A DNA stretch of 64,000 bases from Phycisphaerales bacterium (lineage in GTDB: Bacteria > Planctomycetota > Phycisphaerae > Phycisphaerales > UBA1924). Under the pieces are notes generated by a model. That model saw only the letters and a program-made list of their open reading frames with translations. It was not told where the DNA came from and did no database searches. Made by a program: the position numbers and the translations under genes. The stretch spans positions 1 to 64,000 of the forward strand of contig JANQNW010000003.1 in the NCBI GenBank assembly GCA_028279375.1. The letters run 5' to 3'. Shown one piece after another: positions 8,267 through 16,892 of this stretch (its first letter is position 1; every line of letters starts with the position of its first letter).

Positions 8267-10894
8267 GTGTCCACCGCGCCACAGCAGATCGGTCCATTTA
8301 CAGTCCAGGCCGAGTTGGGCCGGGGCGGCATGGGCGTGGTCTACAAGGCGATGGATTCGCGCCTGGACCGGCCGGTGGCCATCAAGGCGCTTCCGGAGCA
8401 CTTTGCCGACGACCACGATCGACTTGCGCGCTTCGAACGCGAGGCGAAGTCGCTCGCCGCGCTGAATCACCCGAACGTCGCAGGGATTCACGGCGTCGAA
8501 GAAGATGGCGGCGCGCGTTTTCTCGTCATGGAGTACGTCGACGGCGAGACACTGGCCGAGCGACTCGATCGAGGACCCGTCCCGGTCGACGAGGCGCTGG
8601 AGGTCTGCATTCAGATCGCGGCGGGTCTCGAAGCGGCGCACGAGGCGGGCGTCATTCATCGCGACCTCAAGCCGGCGAATGTGAAGATCAACTCCGAGGG
8701 CGACGCCAAGATCCTCGACTTCGGCCTTGCACGCGCTGACGAGGGCGCCACCGGCAATTCGTCCGCGAGCGAGATTGCGACTCTGACGTCGCCGCATTCC
8801 CGCAACAGCCCGACTGTGCCCGGCGCGATCCTCGGAACCGCGCCGTACATGAGCCCCGAGCAGGCGCGCGGGCGCAAGGTCGACAAACGCACGGACATCT
8901 GGTCATTCGGCGTCCTTCTCTACGAGTGCCTCACCGGCGCCTCGCCATTCGTCGGCGAGACGGCGACGGACTCCATCGGCGCCATCCTCCATAAGGACGT
9001 CGATCTCGGGCGCCTTCCTGCTGAAACCCCACGCTCCGCCCGCTATGTCATCGAGCGCTGCCTCCAGCGCGACAAGTCGCTTCGCCTCCGCGACATCGGC
9101 GACGCCCGCATCGAACTCCAGGGCGCTGGTGCGCATGACGAGTCCGCGCTGGAGATCACAAAAACGAAGAGCGCCGGAATCGCGTGGGCGATCACGTGCG
9201 CCATGACCCTCGCCGCCATCGCGCTCGGCGCTGTGCTGCTGCTTCGCCCGGCGCCCGAAGACGAACCGCTGGCGTTTGACCTCCTCACTCCGGATGGCCT
9301 CCAGATCTTCAAGCGCGCCGGATTCAGCTTCTCACCCGATGGCGAACGTCTGGCATACAGCGCCGTCGACAAGGACGGCGTTATGGGGATCTACATCAGG
9401 TCGCTCGCGACAGGCGAAGTGACGCGTGTCGAGAACGCCGGCGCCGGCGCCAGCCCAATGTGGTCTCCCGATGGACAATCGATCGCGTTTACCCGAAGCG
9501 GTCGGGAGATCTGGAAAGTCGATCTCGGCGGCGGGAATCCGGAGATGGTCGCCATTCTCAATTTCAACTACGCCGGCGGACACTGGCTCGAGGACGACAC
9601 ACTTGTGATCGCCAACGGCCGCGGACCGGTCGTCAAGGTGAGCGCCTTTGGTGGAGAACTCGAGCCTGTCATCGATCTCTTCCCCGAGACGGGCAACGAC
9701 CTCGTTGGCTCACCGGACATGATGCCCGATGGCGAACACATGCTCTTTATGAACGAGGACGATGAGGTCGAGCGCAGCGGTCTCTACATCGGATCAATCA
9801 GCACCGGCGAGGCGAAGCGCATCCTTGCCGCCGAAACGAATGGCCGATTCGTGGAGCCGAACATCCTGGTCTACGGGCGCGCCGGAAGCCTCTATGCCCA
9901 GACGTTCGATCCGGATACCCACGAGGTCTCAGGCGATCCAATTCGCATTGCCTCCGATGTCTGGCAGGTCGAGTACCCGAATCGCACGCCCTTCGAGATC
10001 TCCGATGATGGCGAGTACCTCGCCTACTTCGACGGCGCGGCGACTGCAGAGGATGACCGGTTGGTCTGGGTCGACAGGGAGACCGGCGAGGAGACGGCGA
10101 CGAATTTCACGGGCGAGTTCTGGACGCCGCGCATCTCGCACGACGGAACGATGCTCGCCATCGATCGAACGCGCGACCTCACGACCGGCGACATCTCCGT
10201 CATCGATCTCGCGCGCGGGAATGAACGCATTCTCACGCAGGAGTTTGACAACGAGTCCTCGCCGACCTGGTCCGCCGATGACTCGAAGATCATCTATTAC
10301 CGCGGAGACAAGATCTATCAGATCAACGCCGACGGCAGCGAGGAACCGACCGTCCTGCTCGAAGGCGACGGCTCCTTCAGGCCATTTGACGTCTCCAGTG
10401 ACGGCAAGTGGCTCCTCTACGCACAACTCGATCAGGGCGTGACGAGCACGAGCATTCTGAACCTGGAGACCGGCGAGTCATCGAGATGGCGACACGGACC
10501 CGGAGAGTTCAGACGCGGCGTCTTCTCGCCCGACGGCAAGTGGATTCTCTATGTCGCGAATGACCCGGGCGAGGCGCGACTCTACCTCGGCGCCTTCGAC
10601 AATCCGCGCCTTCAGATCCCCGTCTCCCCGGGATTCGGATTCAAGCCTCGGTGGCGCGCCGATGGCAAGGAGATCCTCTATCGAGGCGAAGACGGGATCT
10701 ACGCCGTCCCGGTGGCGCTGGGCGCATCCGGAACTCCGGAAGTCGGTGATCCCACTTTGATTCTCGAACTCGACAACGTGCGCGACTTCGCGATGACGCC
10801 GGACGCGTCACGCTTCCTGCTTATCAAGTTGCAGAACTCCGGCCAGAGTTCCTCGTTCCGTGTGATCAAGGACTGGCAGGCAGCTCTTCGGTAG
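8267..10894 (+). CDS. Membrane Ser/Thr protein kinase with C-terminal PD40-like propeller (paralogue)
   Basis: 875 aa from GTG 8267. The kinase domain is nearly collinear with that of its divergent neighbour: GRGGMGVVY (19-27), Lys40, HRDLKPAN (131-138), DFGLA (151-155), GTAPYMSPEQARGR and DIWSFGVLLYE. One transmembrane helix follows (about 303-325). The C-terminal 550 residues hold PD40/TolB-like blades (FSPDGERLAYS, MWSPDGQSIAF, FSPDGKWILYV). The start was chosen because MSTAPQQIGPF aligns with MTQLPEQLGPY of the paralogue and gives no extra N-terminus; the open frame runs back to 6677 but that stretch is antisense to the other kinase. GTG 8240 is an alternative. Role: transmembrane signalling kinase, ligand and substrates unknown. 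Confidence 0.9.
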   Translation: MSTAPQQIGPFTVQAELGRGGMGVVYKAMDSRLDRPVAIKALPEHFADDHDRLARFEREAKSLAALNHPNVAGIHGVEEDGGARFLVMEYVDGETLAERLDRGPVPVDEALEVCIQIAAGLEAAHEAGVIHRDLKPANVKINSEGDAKILDFGLARADEGATGNSSASEIATLTSPHSRNSPTVPGAILGTAPYMSPEQARGRKVDKRTDIWSFGVLLYECLTGASPFVGETATDSIGAILHKDVDLGRLPAETPRSARYVIERCLQRDKSLRLRDIGDARIELQGAGAHDESALEITKTKSAGIAWAITCAMTLAAIALGAVLLLRPAPEDEPLAFDLLTPDGLQIFKRAGFSFSPDGERLAYSAVDKDGVMGIYIRSLATGEVTRVENAGAGASPMWSPDGQSIAFTRSGREIWKVDLGGGNPEMVAILNFNYAGGHWLEDDTLVIANGRGPVVKVSAFGGELEPVIDLFPETGNDLVGSPDMMPDGEHMLFMNEDDEVERSGLYIGSISTGEAKRILAAETNGRFVEPNILVYGRAGSLYAQTFDPDTHEVSGDPIRIASDVWQVEYPNRTPFEISDDGEYLAYFDGAATAEDDRLVWVDRETGEETATNFTGEFWTPRISHDGTMLAIDRTRDLTTGDISVIDLARGNERILTQEFDNESSPTWSADDSKIIYYRGDKIYQINADGSEEPTVLLEGDGSFRPFDVSSDGKWLLYAQLDQGVTSTSILNLETGESSRWRHGPGEFRRGVFSPDGKWILYVANDPGEARLYLGAFDNPRLQIPVSPGFGFKPRWRADGKEILYRGEDGIYAVPVALGASGTPEVGDPTLILELDNVRDFAMTPDASRFLLIKLQNSGQSSSFRVIKDWQAALR

Positions 10895-11140
10895 TTGCGA
10901 CGGAGCGGCAGTCCGCATAACGATCGCGCGATTCCAATAATCAATCCGCCATCCGCACGCGAGTTCTAAATCGCTCCGCGCGATCCATTTTCCCTTGCCA
11001 CCCCAGGCGTTACGCGTCATACAGACAGTAGGAACCACACAACCGGGCGCCGGGGGGCTCCGGTTGGCGGCTCGTGTTCTCGCAGAACATGCGCCGTTGG
11101 CTCCGCGTTGAAGTAAGAGGGTACGAGGGAGAAACACGTC
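10895..11140. promoter_or_regulatory. Upstream region of the anchor-E-like gene, with two inverted repeats
   Basis: This 246-nt gap contains no gene. Two inverted repeats lie close to the downstream start: AACCGG...CCGGTT around 11040-11065 and TGTTC-n5-GAACA at about 11072-11086. A purine-rich ribosome-binding site (GAGGGAG) follows near 11127. The repeats could be operators or leader hairpins; the sequence does not decide. Confidence 0.3.
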
Positions 11141-11785
11141 ATGAGTCGGACATTCGTTGTTTCAATCGCCGCACTGGCGATCGCGTCGACTGCGCACGGC
11201 GCCTTTGAGGCGCATGACGCGTCTGTCGAGTTGCAACGCACCAGCTGGAACGTTGACATTGCGCTGCCCCAATTCGACGACATGGGCGGAACCCGTCAGC
11301 TCAAGTCCGTCAGTTGGCGGCTTGAAGGTCACGTCGAAGGCTCCGCCGCCGGCGAGAACCTCAACGCGACCCCCGCCGCCGTCACGCTCGAACTCGCTGC
11401 GGAAATCGAGCTTTTCTTCGGCAAGACGCTCCTCGATGTCGTCCTGCCACTGGCGGATGTCACCTTCGATGCGGAAGCCCACGACGGCCTCATGGACTTC
11501 GCGGGCGACTCCGGCGCCAGCTACGCCGGACTCATGAATGATGACATCGCAGAGAACACCATCTCCGATGACCTCGCCGGCTGGATCGGCGATGGCATGG
11601 TCACGCTTACCGGAATCGCCAGCGGGCGGTCCCGCAGTCTCGGCGCCGGCAACCTCGTGACCCAGTTCGCCACCGAGGCCTCCATGCAGCTCCGCATCGA
11701 ATACGAGTGGACCCAGATCCCGGCCCCGTCCGCGCTTGCGCTCTTCGGCGCCGCTGGCGTCCTCGCCTCCCGCAGACGCCGATAA
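11141..11785 (+). CDS. Secreted choice-of-anchor-E-like protein with PEP-CTERM-like sorting tail
   Basis: 214 aa. A Sec signal peptide (MSRTFVVSIAALAIASTAHG) is followed by a beta-rich domain with LPQFDDMGGTRQLKSV near the N-terminus, the hallmark opening of choice-of-anchor-E domains (known to occur upstream of PEP-CTERM and related tails). The C-terminus, IPAPSALALFGAAGVLASRRRR minus its first residues, is a PEP-CTERM-like signal: proline motif, hydrophobic helix, Arg cluster. In families with this tail an exosortase removes the tail and anchors or exports the protein; no exosortase is visible here. A strong ribosome-binding site (GAGGGAG) precedes ATG 11141. The next gene is a paralogue. 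Confidence 0.75.
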   Translation: MSRTFVVSIAALAIASTAHGAFEAHDASVELQRTSWNVDIALPQFDDMGGTRQLKSVSWRLEGHVEGSAAGENLNATPAAVTLELAAEIELFFGKTLLDVVLPLADVTFDAEAHDGLMDFAGDSGASYAGLMNDDIAENTISDDLAGWIGDGMVTLTGIASGRSRSLGAGNLVTQFATEASMQLRIEYEWTQIPAPSALALFGAAGVLASRRRR

Positions 11786-12005
11786 ACGCAACGCAGAACC
11801 CGAACCCGCGGCCAACCTGCTGCTCACTCGGACCGATCGAGCGCGCACACAGAAGCATCGACACTCTTATCGGCGCTGCCGTGCGAACGTGCGGAATGCG
11901 CAGCCAATGTCGATTGGTCCCTTGACTCCAACTATGCCTGATGCACTCTTCACGGAGAGCGCCGTGGGCACGCGGCGAGGTGTTGATCGTGTGAGATTGA
12001 CGCCT

Positions 12006-12027
12006 GATCACGCGCAGCGTGGTCAAC
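12006..12027 (+). promoter_or_regulatory. Inverted repeat upstream of the second anchor-E-like gene
   Basis: TGATCACGC and GCGTGGTCA pair over 9 bp (one G-U) around a GCA loop, about 27 nt before ATG 12054. It could be an operator, a leader hairpin or a weak terminator of the preceding gene; AACAAAAG, not a T-tract, follows it. Confidence 0.3.
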
Positions 12028-12053
12028 AAAAGGGAAGAGTGGAGAGAGATGGT

Positions 12054-12734
12054 ATGAAGGCAGCAAAGTTCAACATCGCGCTCGCGACAATGCTCGTCGC
12101 CGGCGCCGCGCACGCAGGGACCATTACGCATTCCGGCAGCATCGCCCAGATGACCACCGACTGGGAGCAGCTCATCAGCGTTCCCAAGTTCGATGATCTC
12201 GACGGCGCCCGCCAGCTGCAGTCCGTCATCCTCGAAGTCACCGGCGTGCTCGACGTCGACGCCGGCGTCGAGAACCAGGACGCCGGACGGACCTTCGTCA
12301 CGCTCAATATCGACGCCGAACTCGCGCTCAGCCTCGATGGCGAACAGCTCGTCATGGCCGATCCCACCATGAGCCAGACCTTCCTCATGGACGCCTACGA
12401 CCTCATGCTCGACTTCGACGGAACCAGCGGCGTTACGCTCAATGGCATGGTCACCGAGGCCACGGCACTCGAGACCCGCATGCGAAATATGACCGACCAC
12501 CTCGAAACGTGGATCGGCGATGGGAACATAGAGCTCCTCGCGAGCGCCACCGCCATCGCCAGCCACAACGGCGGCGGCAACATCACGACCTTGTTCATGA
12601 CCGAGGCCGGTCTCGACTGGAGAATCAGCTACCAGTTCCAGGACCTCCGGATCGTCCCGCTTCCCGGCGGCGCCGGACTCGCCCTGGCGGGCCTCACCGG
12701 AGTCCTCGCGCCCCGAAGGCGCAGACTCGCCTGA
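12054..12734 (+). CDS. Secreted choice-of-anchor-E-like protein with PEP-CTERM-like tail (paralogue)
   Basis: 226 aa, paralogous to the gene 270 nt upstream. Signal peptide MKAAKFNIALATMLVAGAAHA; then SVPKFDDLDGARQLQSVIL, matching the anchor-E opening of the neighbour; the WIGDGN motif and the final beta strand are also shared. The tail VPLPGGAGLALAGLTGVLAP plus RRRR is a PEP-CTERM-like sorting signal with the proline motif PLPGG. ATG 12054 was chosen because the signal peptide starts there and GGAGAGAG lies just upstream; the open frame runs back to 11736 but that part overlaps the previous gene. The extracellular role is unknown. Confidence 0.75.
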   Translation: MKAAKFNIALATMLVAGAAHAGTITHSGSIAQMTTDWEQLISVPKFDDLDGARQLQSVILEVTGVLDVDAGVENQDAGRTFVTLNIDAELALSLDGEQLVMADPTMSQTFLMDAYDLMLDFDGTSGVTLNGMVTEATALETRMRNMTDHLETWIGDGNIELLASATAIASHNGGGNITTLFMTEAGLDWRISYQFQDLRIVPLPGGAGLALAGLTGVLAPRRRRLA

Positions 12735-12770
12735 ACACACAGTCTCCCCCTGTTTGTCTTGGATCCTGAG

Positions 12771-12799
12771 AACCCCGGCGATCACTGCGCCGGGGTTTT
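12771..12799 (+). terminator. Intrinsic terminator after the anchor-E-like pair
   Basis: A perfect 10-bp stem (AACCCCGGCG at 12771-12780 and its complement at 12788-12797) with a 7-nt loop, followed by TTTTC. It lies 37 nt after the stop at 12734 and isolates the secreted-protein pair from malate dehydrogenase. Confidence 0.8.
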
Positions 12800-12866
12800 C
12801 CCATGCGCAGACGCCGAGCGCCGGCAGGGGGGCGCCGCCCGCCATGCAGCCCGCCGCCTCCCTCGA

Positions 12867-12872
12867 TAGACT
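12867..12872 (+). promoter_or_regulatory. -10-like hexamer upstream of malate dehydrogenase
   Basis: TAGACT, 58 nt before ATG 12931. The same hexamer precedes the FG-GAP gene at 36868 and gdhA at 39720. The -35 region is not obvious. Confidence 0.35.
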
Positions 12873-12930
12873 GCCGCCCGGTCACCAACACAACCAACCC
12901 CAACACCAGGCGAATCGAGGAGAGACCCCG

Positions 12931-13881
12931 ATGCGACGCGCGAAGATCAGTGTCATCGGTGCAGGAAACGTCGGCGCCACGTGCGCCCACTGGGCAGCCG
13001 CCAAAGAACTCGGAGATGTCGTGCTCGTCGATATCCCCGATCGCGTCGGCGTCGCCCAGGGCAAGGCCCTCGATCTCTACTGCTGCGCTCCCATCGAGCG
13101 CTTCGATTCCATGGTCACCGGCACCAGTGACTACAAGGATGTCGCCGGCTCCGATGTCGTCATCGTCACCGCAGGTCTGCCGCGCAAGCCCGGCATGAGC
13201 CGCGACGATCTCATCCAGACCAACGTCAAAATCGTCAAGAGCGTCGCCGAGCAGGTCGCCGAATACGCGCCCGACTCCGTGATGATCATCGTCAGCAACC
13301 CGCTCGACGCAATGGTCTACACGGCATGGAAGGCCTCCGGCTTCCCGACCAATCGCATCGTCGGCCAGGCCGGCGCGCTTGATGTCGCCCGCTTCCGCGC
13401 CTTCCTCGCCATGGAGCTCGACTGCTCCGTCGAGGACATCAGCGCCCTCCTCCTCGGAGGCCACGGCGACGACATGGTCCCGCTCCCGCGCTACACCTCA
13501 GTCCACGGCGTGCCCATCAACCAGCTCCTCCCTGAAGAGACCATCACCGCCTGCGTCGAGCGCGCCAAGGTCGGCGGCGGCGAGATCGTCAAGCTCATGG
13601 GCACCAGCGCCTACTACGCCCCGGCCTCCGGCTCCGTCCAGATGGCTGAAGCCATCATCAAGAACAAGAAGCGCATCCTCCCCTGCGCCGCGTACTGCGA
13701 GAAGGAATACGGCATCGGCGGCTACTTCGTCGGCGTCCCCTGCATCCTCGGCGACGGCGGCGTGACGAAGGTCCTCGAGATCAACCTCGACGAGGGCGAG
13801 ACGAAGCTGATGAACGAATCCATCAGCCACGTCAAGGACCTCGTCAAGGTCGTGACGGATATGTTCCCGGAGTTGGCGTAA
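12931..13881 (+). CDS. mdh: Malate dehydrogenase (lactate/malate dehydrogenase family)
   Basis: 316 aa; interconverts malate and oxaloacetate with NAD in the TCA cycle, cytoplasmic. Seen: the Rossmann motif GAGNVG (10-15), Asp34 at the end of strand 2 (NAD preference in the family), the substrate loop AGLPRKPGMSRDDL with Arg85 and Arg91, SNPLD, RIVGQAGALDVARF with Arg154, and the catalytic His178 in GGHGDDMVPL. The RKPGMSR loop marks malate rather than lactate specificity in this family. The length fits the LDH-like MDH group. ATG 12931 is preceded by GAGGAGAG at a good distance. Confidence 0.95.
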   Translation: MRRAKISVIGAGNVGATCAHWAAAKELGDVVLVDIPDRVGVAQGKALDLYCCAPIERFDSMVTGTSDYKDVAGSDVVIVTAGLPRKPGMSRDDLIQTNVKIVKSVAEQVAEYAPDSVMIIVSNPLDAMVYTAWKASGFPTNRIVGQAGALDVARFRAFLAMELDCSVEDISALLLGGHGDDMVPLPRYTSVHGVPINQLLPEETITACVERAKVGGGEIVKLMGTSAYYAPASGSVQMAEAIIKNKKRILPCAAYCEKEYGIGGYFVGVPCILGDGGVTKVLEINLDEGETKLMNESISHVKDLVKVVTDMFPELA

Positions 13882-13895
13882 GTCTTTGAGGATGA

Positions 13896-13914
13896 GGGTA
13901 GCCAGAAGCTATCC
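13896..13914 (+). terminator. Possible terminator hairpin after mdh
   Basis: GGGTAGC and GCTATCC pair over 7 bp (one G-U) around a CAGAA loop, 14 nt after the mdh stop. There is no T-tract. Confidence 0.35.
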
Positions 13915-13960
13915 GTCTGGATGGACTTTCTAGACTGAACTCAAGATACCGAGCGCGCGC

Positions 13961-16087
13961 CTAGGGGATGTGAGTGGGACAAGTCGCGTTCCACATTCCG
14001 ATCAACTCCGCGAGATCGGCGGCGTTAACGTTGCCGTCTCGATCAAAGTCTGCTGGACAGCAACCGTGCTGCGGGCATGGCTGCATCCAGTTGCCAACCA
14101 GCTTGGCAAGATCCCCAGCGCCTATCATCCCATCGCCGTCTAGATCCTCGATACATGACGGGAAGGGACCGATTGCCTCATACACATCAACTACGATCGC
14201 GCGTCCGTGATGCATGCCGTTTCCCGTTGCGCCTGAGTTATCCCATCGCCATGCCCCGATGATCAGATCCTCATTGCAGTCGTTCGAAACGAATCCATGC
14301 CGCATGTGTTTGCCGAGTTGCTGGAAGGCTTGTGTGCCTTTGACTTCTAGTGCAGCGGCTGCAGTGACCTTCTTATCGTCAAGAGTTAATGTCGGATCGC
14401 TCAGATCATTATCCGGAACATCTGACGACAAGTAGACCCACGCACCTCCCGTTTGGTTGTCTCCCTTGAATCCAACTGTAGTAGCCGCCATGGCGATGTC
14501 GGTGCGCCCGTCGCCGTCGAGATCGCCCAGCATGTCCAGTGATGCTCCAAACCGCCAGAATGGTCGTGGAAGCATCGTATTCGGATTGATCTCGCTCTGA
14601 AATATGTGCATCAACTGACTGGTTGAGTCAAACAATGCCGGATCGTGATCGTCGAATCCGGCAAATAGATAGACGCGACCACCTGCTGATGCTTCCCCTG
14701 GATTCCCAACTAACGGTCCGTAGTGTTTCGCGCCGATCATGACGTCACTGATGCCATCCTCAGTGAATAATCCGGCACAATACAAGTCCTTTCCTAGAAG
14801 CTGGCCATCGTCAATGCTGTCGAGATTATCAGGTCCATTAGGATCTGGGCTTCCAGGTTGTCGAGGGCCGATGACGATATCGACATCGTCCTCGATCGGG
14901 ATCACAAGTTGACATGCGTATAACTGGTCAAGAGAACCGTTAGCATCAGAGTCACGGAGACCAAGGACGTATGCTGAGCCGGTTTGCTGCGGTTCTTCTT
15001 CGTCTCCAGCGGGCAACGGCGGCATGAGGCCCTTGGGCACTGGTTGCCGCCAGTTCGGTGCGCCGACGATCAGATCGCCGACGCCGTCGTTGTTAAAATC
15101 TCCTGCGGGAGACACCTGCTCGCCAAAGTTCGTATTGACATTCGTGCTCGCATCCGAGGTGACTTGGAAGAGTGTGCCTGCACTCGTAGATGCCCCCGCA
15201 GGCAAACTTACCGAACCACCCCCACCAAGGCTCAGGCTCGGCATCGTTACTCTTACATATTCCCCGTTCGGGAATGCAGACATCGGCGGATCGTTAGCTA
15301 ACTCGAAGACTATCGGGTTCTCGGCAACGTTCGGTGGAAACGCCGAGATATTCGGCACCTCTGCCGGCATTAGATAGAAATACACGCGCCCCCGCATCCA
15401 GCCTAGTGCCTTATTCGCACCGGCTGCGAGATCGACTATCCCGTCGTCGTTGAGATCGCCAGCATTCGCAACGTTGTATCCCAATCGGTCGCCTACGAGT
15501 GAGCCAGTAGGATTCCCCATCTCGTCGAGCTTGTCGTAGACCTCGCCGAGAATCTTGATACTCGAACACTGATCAACATCGAGTGGGGTTCCAGAGTAGC
15601 TGGCCATTAACTCCGAAGTTAGGTGCACCACGTAAACGCCGCGCCTGTTCGAAGTTGGAGACGCGGCGCCGTCACCGGCTGCCGACATCGCAATGAGCGG
15701 CCTTTCAGTTCCGTTGTCATCAGGGTCAGCGCGAACACCGAGATTGTCGACGCCGAGTCCGAATGCATTCTGGCCGGCGTGCGTGAATTCAATGAGTGGC
15801 AAGCCCGTTTCGCTTGAAACGACGTAGACTCGCCCGGCATCGGTGAGAGTTCCCTCTGCATGGGGGGCGCCAACTAGGAGATCATTGAGCCCGCCGTTAT
15901 CGAGGTCGAAATTCAAGGATGCGACTCTTTTTCCGGCCTGTCCATTGTCTTCAGTGCTTCGATAATCCGTGATGACCGCAGTCAAGTGAAGGTCAGTAAT
16001 GCTGACCTCTCCCAACACCCCCGCACTCATCCCCCCAACCACAACCCCACAAACCAACCCACAACACAAGTTCATCTTCTTCGCCAT
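13961..16087 (-). CDS. Secreted FG-GAP repeat protein with C-terminal dockerin-like repeats
   Basis: About 708 aa. Signal peptide MAKKMNLCCGLVCGVVVGGMSAG; then FG-GAP/integrin-alpha-like repeats with calcium-loop cores (NDDGIVDLAAGA, FNNDGVGDLIVGAP, DGDGRTDIAMAA) that normally build an extracellular beta-propeller. The C-terminus has two dockerin/EF-hand-like segments (DLDGDGMIGAGDLAKLVGNW and DFDRDGNVNAADLAELIGMW) and short Cys-containing linkers. ATG 16087 is preferred over ATG 16102, since GGGAGACAGG lies between them as a possible ribosome-binding site. Codon third positions are visibly more A/T-rich than in neighbouring genes, which may mean later acquisition or relaxed selection. Extracellular binding role is inferred only. 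Confidence 0.8.
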   Translation of the reverse strand: MAKKMNLCCGLVCGVVVGGMSAGVLGEVSITDLHLTAVITDYRSTEDNGQAGKRVASLNFDLDNGGLNDLLVGAPHAEGTLTDAGRVYVVSSETGLPLIEFTHAGQNAFGLGVDNLGVRADPDDNGTERPLIAMSAAGDGAASPTSNRRGVYVVHLTSELMASYSGTPLDVDQCSSIKILGEVYDKLDEMGNPTGSLVGDRLGYNVANAGDLNDDGIVDLAAGANKALGWMRGRVYFYLMPAEVPNISAFPPNVAENPIVFELANDPPMSAFPNGEYVRVTMPSLSLGGGGSVSLPAGASTSAGTLFQVTSDASTNVNTNFGEQVSPAGDFNNDGVGDLIVGAPNWRQPVPKGLMPPLPAGDEEEPQQTGSAYVLGLRDSDANGSLDQLYACQLVIPIEDDVDIVIGPRQPGSPDPNGPDNLDSIDDGQLLGKDLYCAGLFTEDGISDVMIGAKHYGPLVGNPGEASAGGRVYLFAGFDDHDPALFDSTSQLMHIFQSEINPNTMLPRPFWRFGASLDMLGDLDGDGRTDIAMAATTVGFKGDNQTGGAWVYLSSDVPDNDLSDPTLTLDDKKVTAAAALEVKGTQAFQQLGKHMRHGFVSNDCNEDLIIGAWRWDNSGATGNGMHHGRAIVVDVYEAIGPFPSCIEDLDGDGMIGAGDLAKLVGNWMQPCPQHGCCPADFDRDGNVNAADLAELIGMWNATCPTHIP

Positions 16088-16256
16088 CACCCTGTCTCCC
16101 ATCTCATCAAGTCACGGCCAAAGCGCAACCACCAACAAAGACAGCGCGCTCCCGCCTGAGAGCTCAAGCCGAACCTAACGCGCGCGAACCAAATCCCGAA
16201 TAGGTTCTTCACCTCGAATCGTGCGTGACTTCTAGGTGACTGACTGCATATTGTGT

Positions 16257-16273
16257 ATCCCCTGGTAGGGGAT
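16257..16273. repeat. 17-bp palindromic AGGGGAT element, copy 1
   Basis: ATCCCCT-GGT-AGGGGAT, a perfect 7-bp inverted repeat with a 3-nt centre. A near-identical palindrome lies at 24378-24394. This copy sits in the 210-nt gap between the FG-GAP gene and the DinB-like gene, both on the minus strand. Confidence 0.6.
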
Positions 16274-16297
16274 GTCCGAGCATAGGTAGCGGGGCGA

Positions 16298-16822
16298 TCA
16301 ACGCCCGTCGATCATCCCACTCTGCACCCACGGCATTTCAACCCCATGCCCCACGCGCAAACGCATCCCCAGCTGCGCCGCATGATGCTGCACATGCCGA
16401 ATGCTCACCACATGCAGCTCCAGGCGCGAGAACGGCCGCCGCTCAAACCCACATGGCGCCGACAGCGACTCCTCCGTCGCATTCGCAAGCGACACCCGCG
16501 CCTTCTCCACGCAGTGCTCGAGATACGTCAGCAGAAACGCGCGCTCATACAGATGCCGCTGCTTGCGATACTCCAGCTCCTCGTAATCACGAAACACATC
16601 CGCGTGTTCAACGTGAAACGCCTGTGACTTGAATGTCGCCTCATCCTCCCCGAGGTAGTAATCGCAATAGAAGAGCGCGTGAAACGCCGTCTGGCAGAAC
16701 GCAAGCTCGATCACAGGCGCGTTGAAAGCTTCATCCGGACACGAATCGATGCACCAGCCCAGCGTCGAGAGCGCTGCCTCGTACTGGCTCAGGATCACCT
16801 GCGTCACCGTCTCGAGGTTCAT
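16298..16822 (-). CDS. DinB-like domain protein
   Basis: 174 aa, all-helical in appearance. The pattern fits the DinB/YfiT four-helix superfamily: an N-terminal helix that starts MNLETVTQVILSQYEAAL, a buried CQTAFHALFYCDYYLG helix with a His in the first metal-ligand position, and a late SIRHVQHHAAQLGMRLR helix with the HxxxH metal pair (HVQHHAAQLG). Family members are metal-dependent transferases or of unknown role. ATG 16822 has GGAGG 7 nt upstream; the open frame extends to 17071 but overlaps the upstream esterase. Last gene of a minus-strand group. Confidence 0.7.
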   Translation of the reverse strand: MNLETVTQVILSQYEAALSTLGWCIDSCPDEAFNAPVIELAFCQTAFHALFYCDYYLGEDEATFKSQAFHVEHADVFRDYEELEYRKQRHLYERAFLLTYLEHCVEKARVSLANATEESLSAPCGFERRPFSRLELHVVSIRHVQHHAAQLGMRLRVGHGVEMPWVQSGMIDGR

Positions 16823-16892
16823 GCCGCCTCCATCGATGTTCAGCGCTCTGCGAGTGTACAGCGAGCCTGATGGCGACGGCATCGGTGCGTGA

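Noticed and set aside
10895-11140. tRNA-like or riboswitch-like element before the first anchor-E gene
   Set aside because: A GAGTTCTAAATC string loosely resembles a T-arm, but no acceptor or anticodon pairing can be built.
11607-12845. 412-aa minus-strand open frame
   Set aside because: Overlaps both anchor-E-like genes and a terminator on the other strand; reads as low-complexity Gly/Glu/Val sequence.
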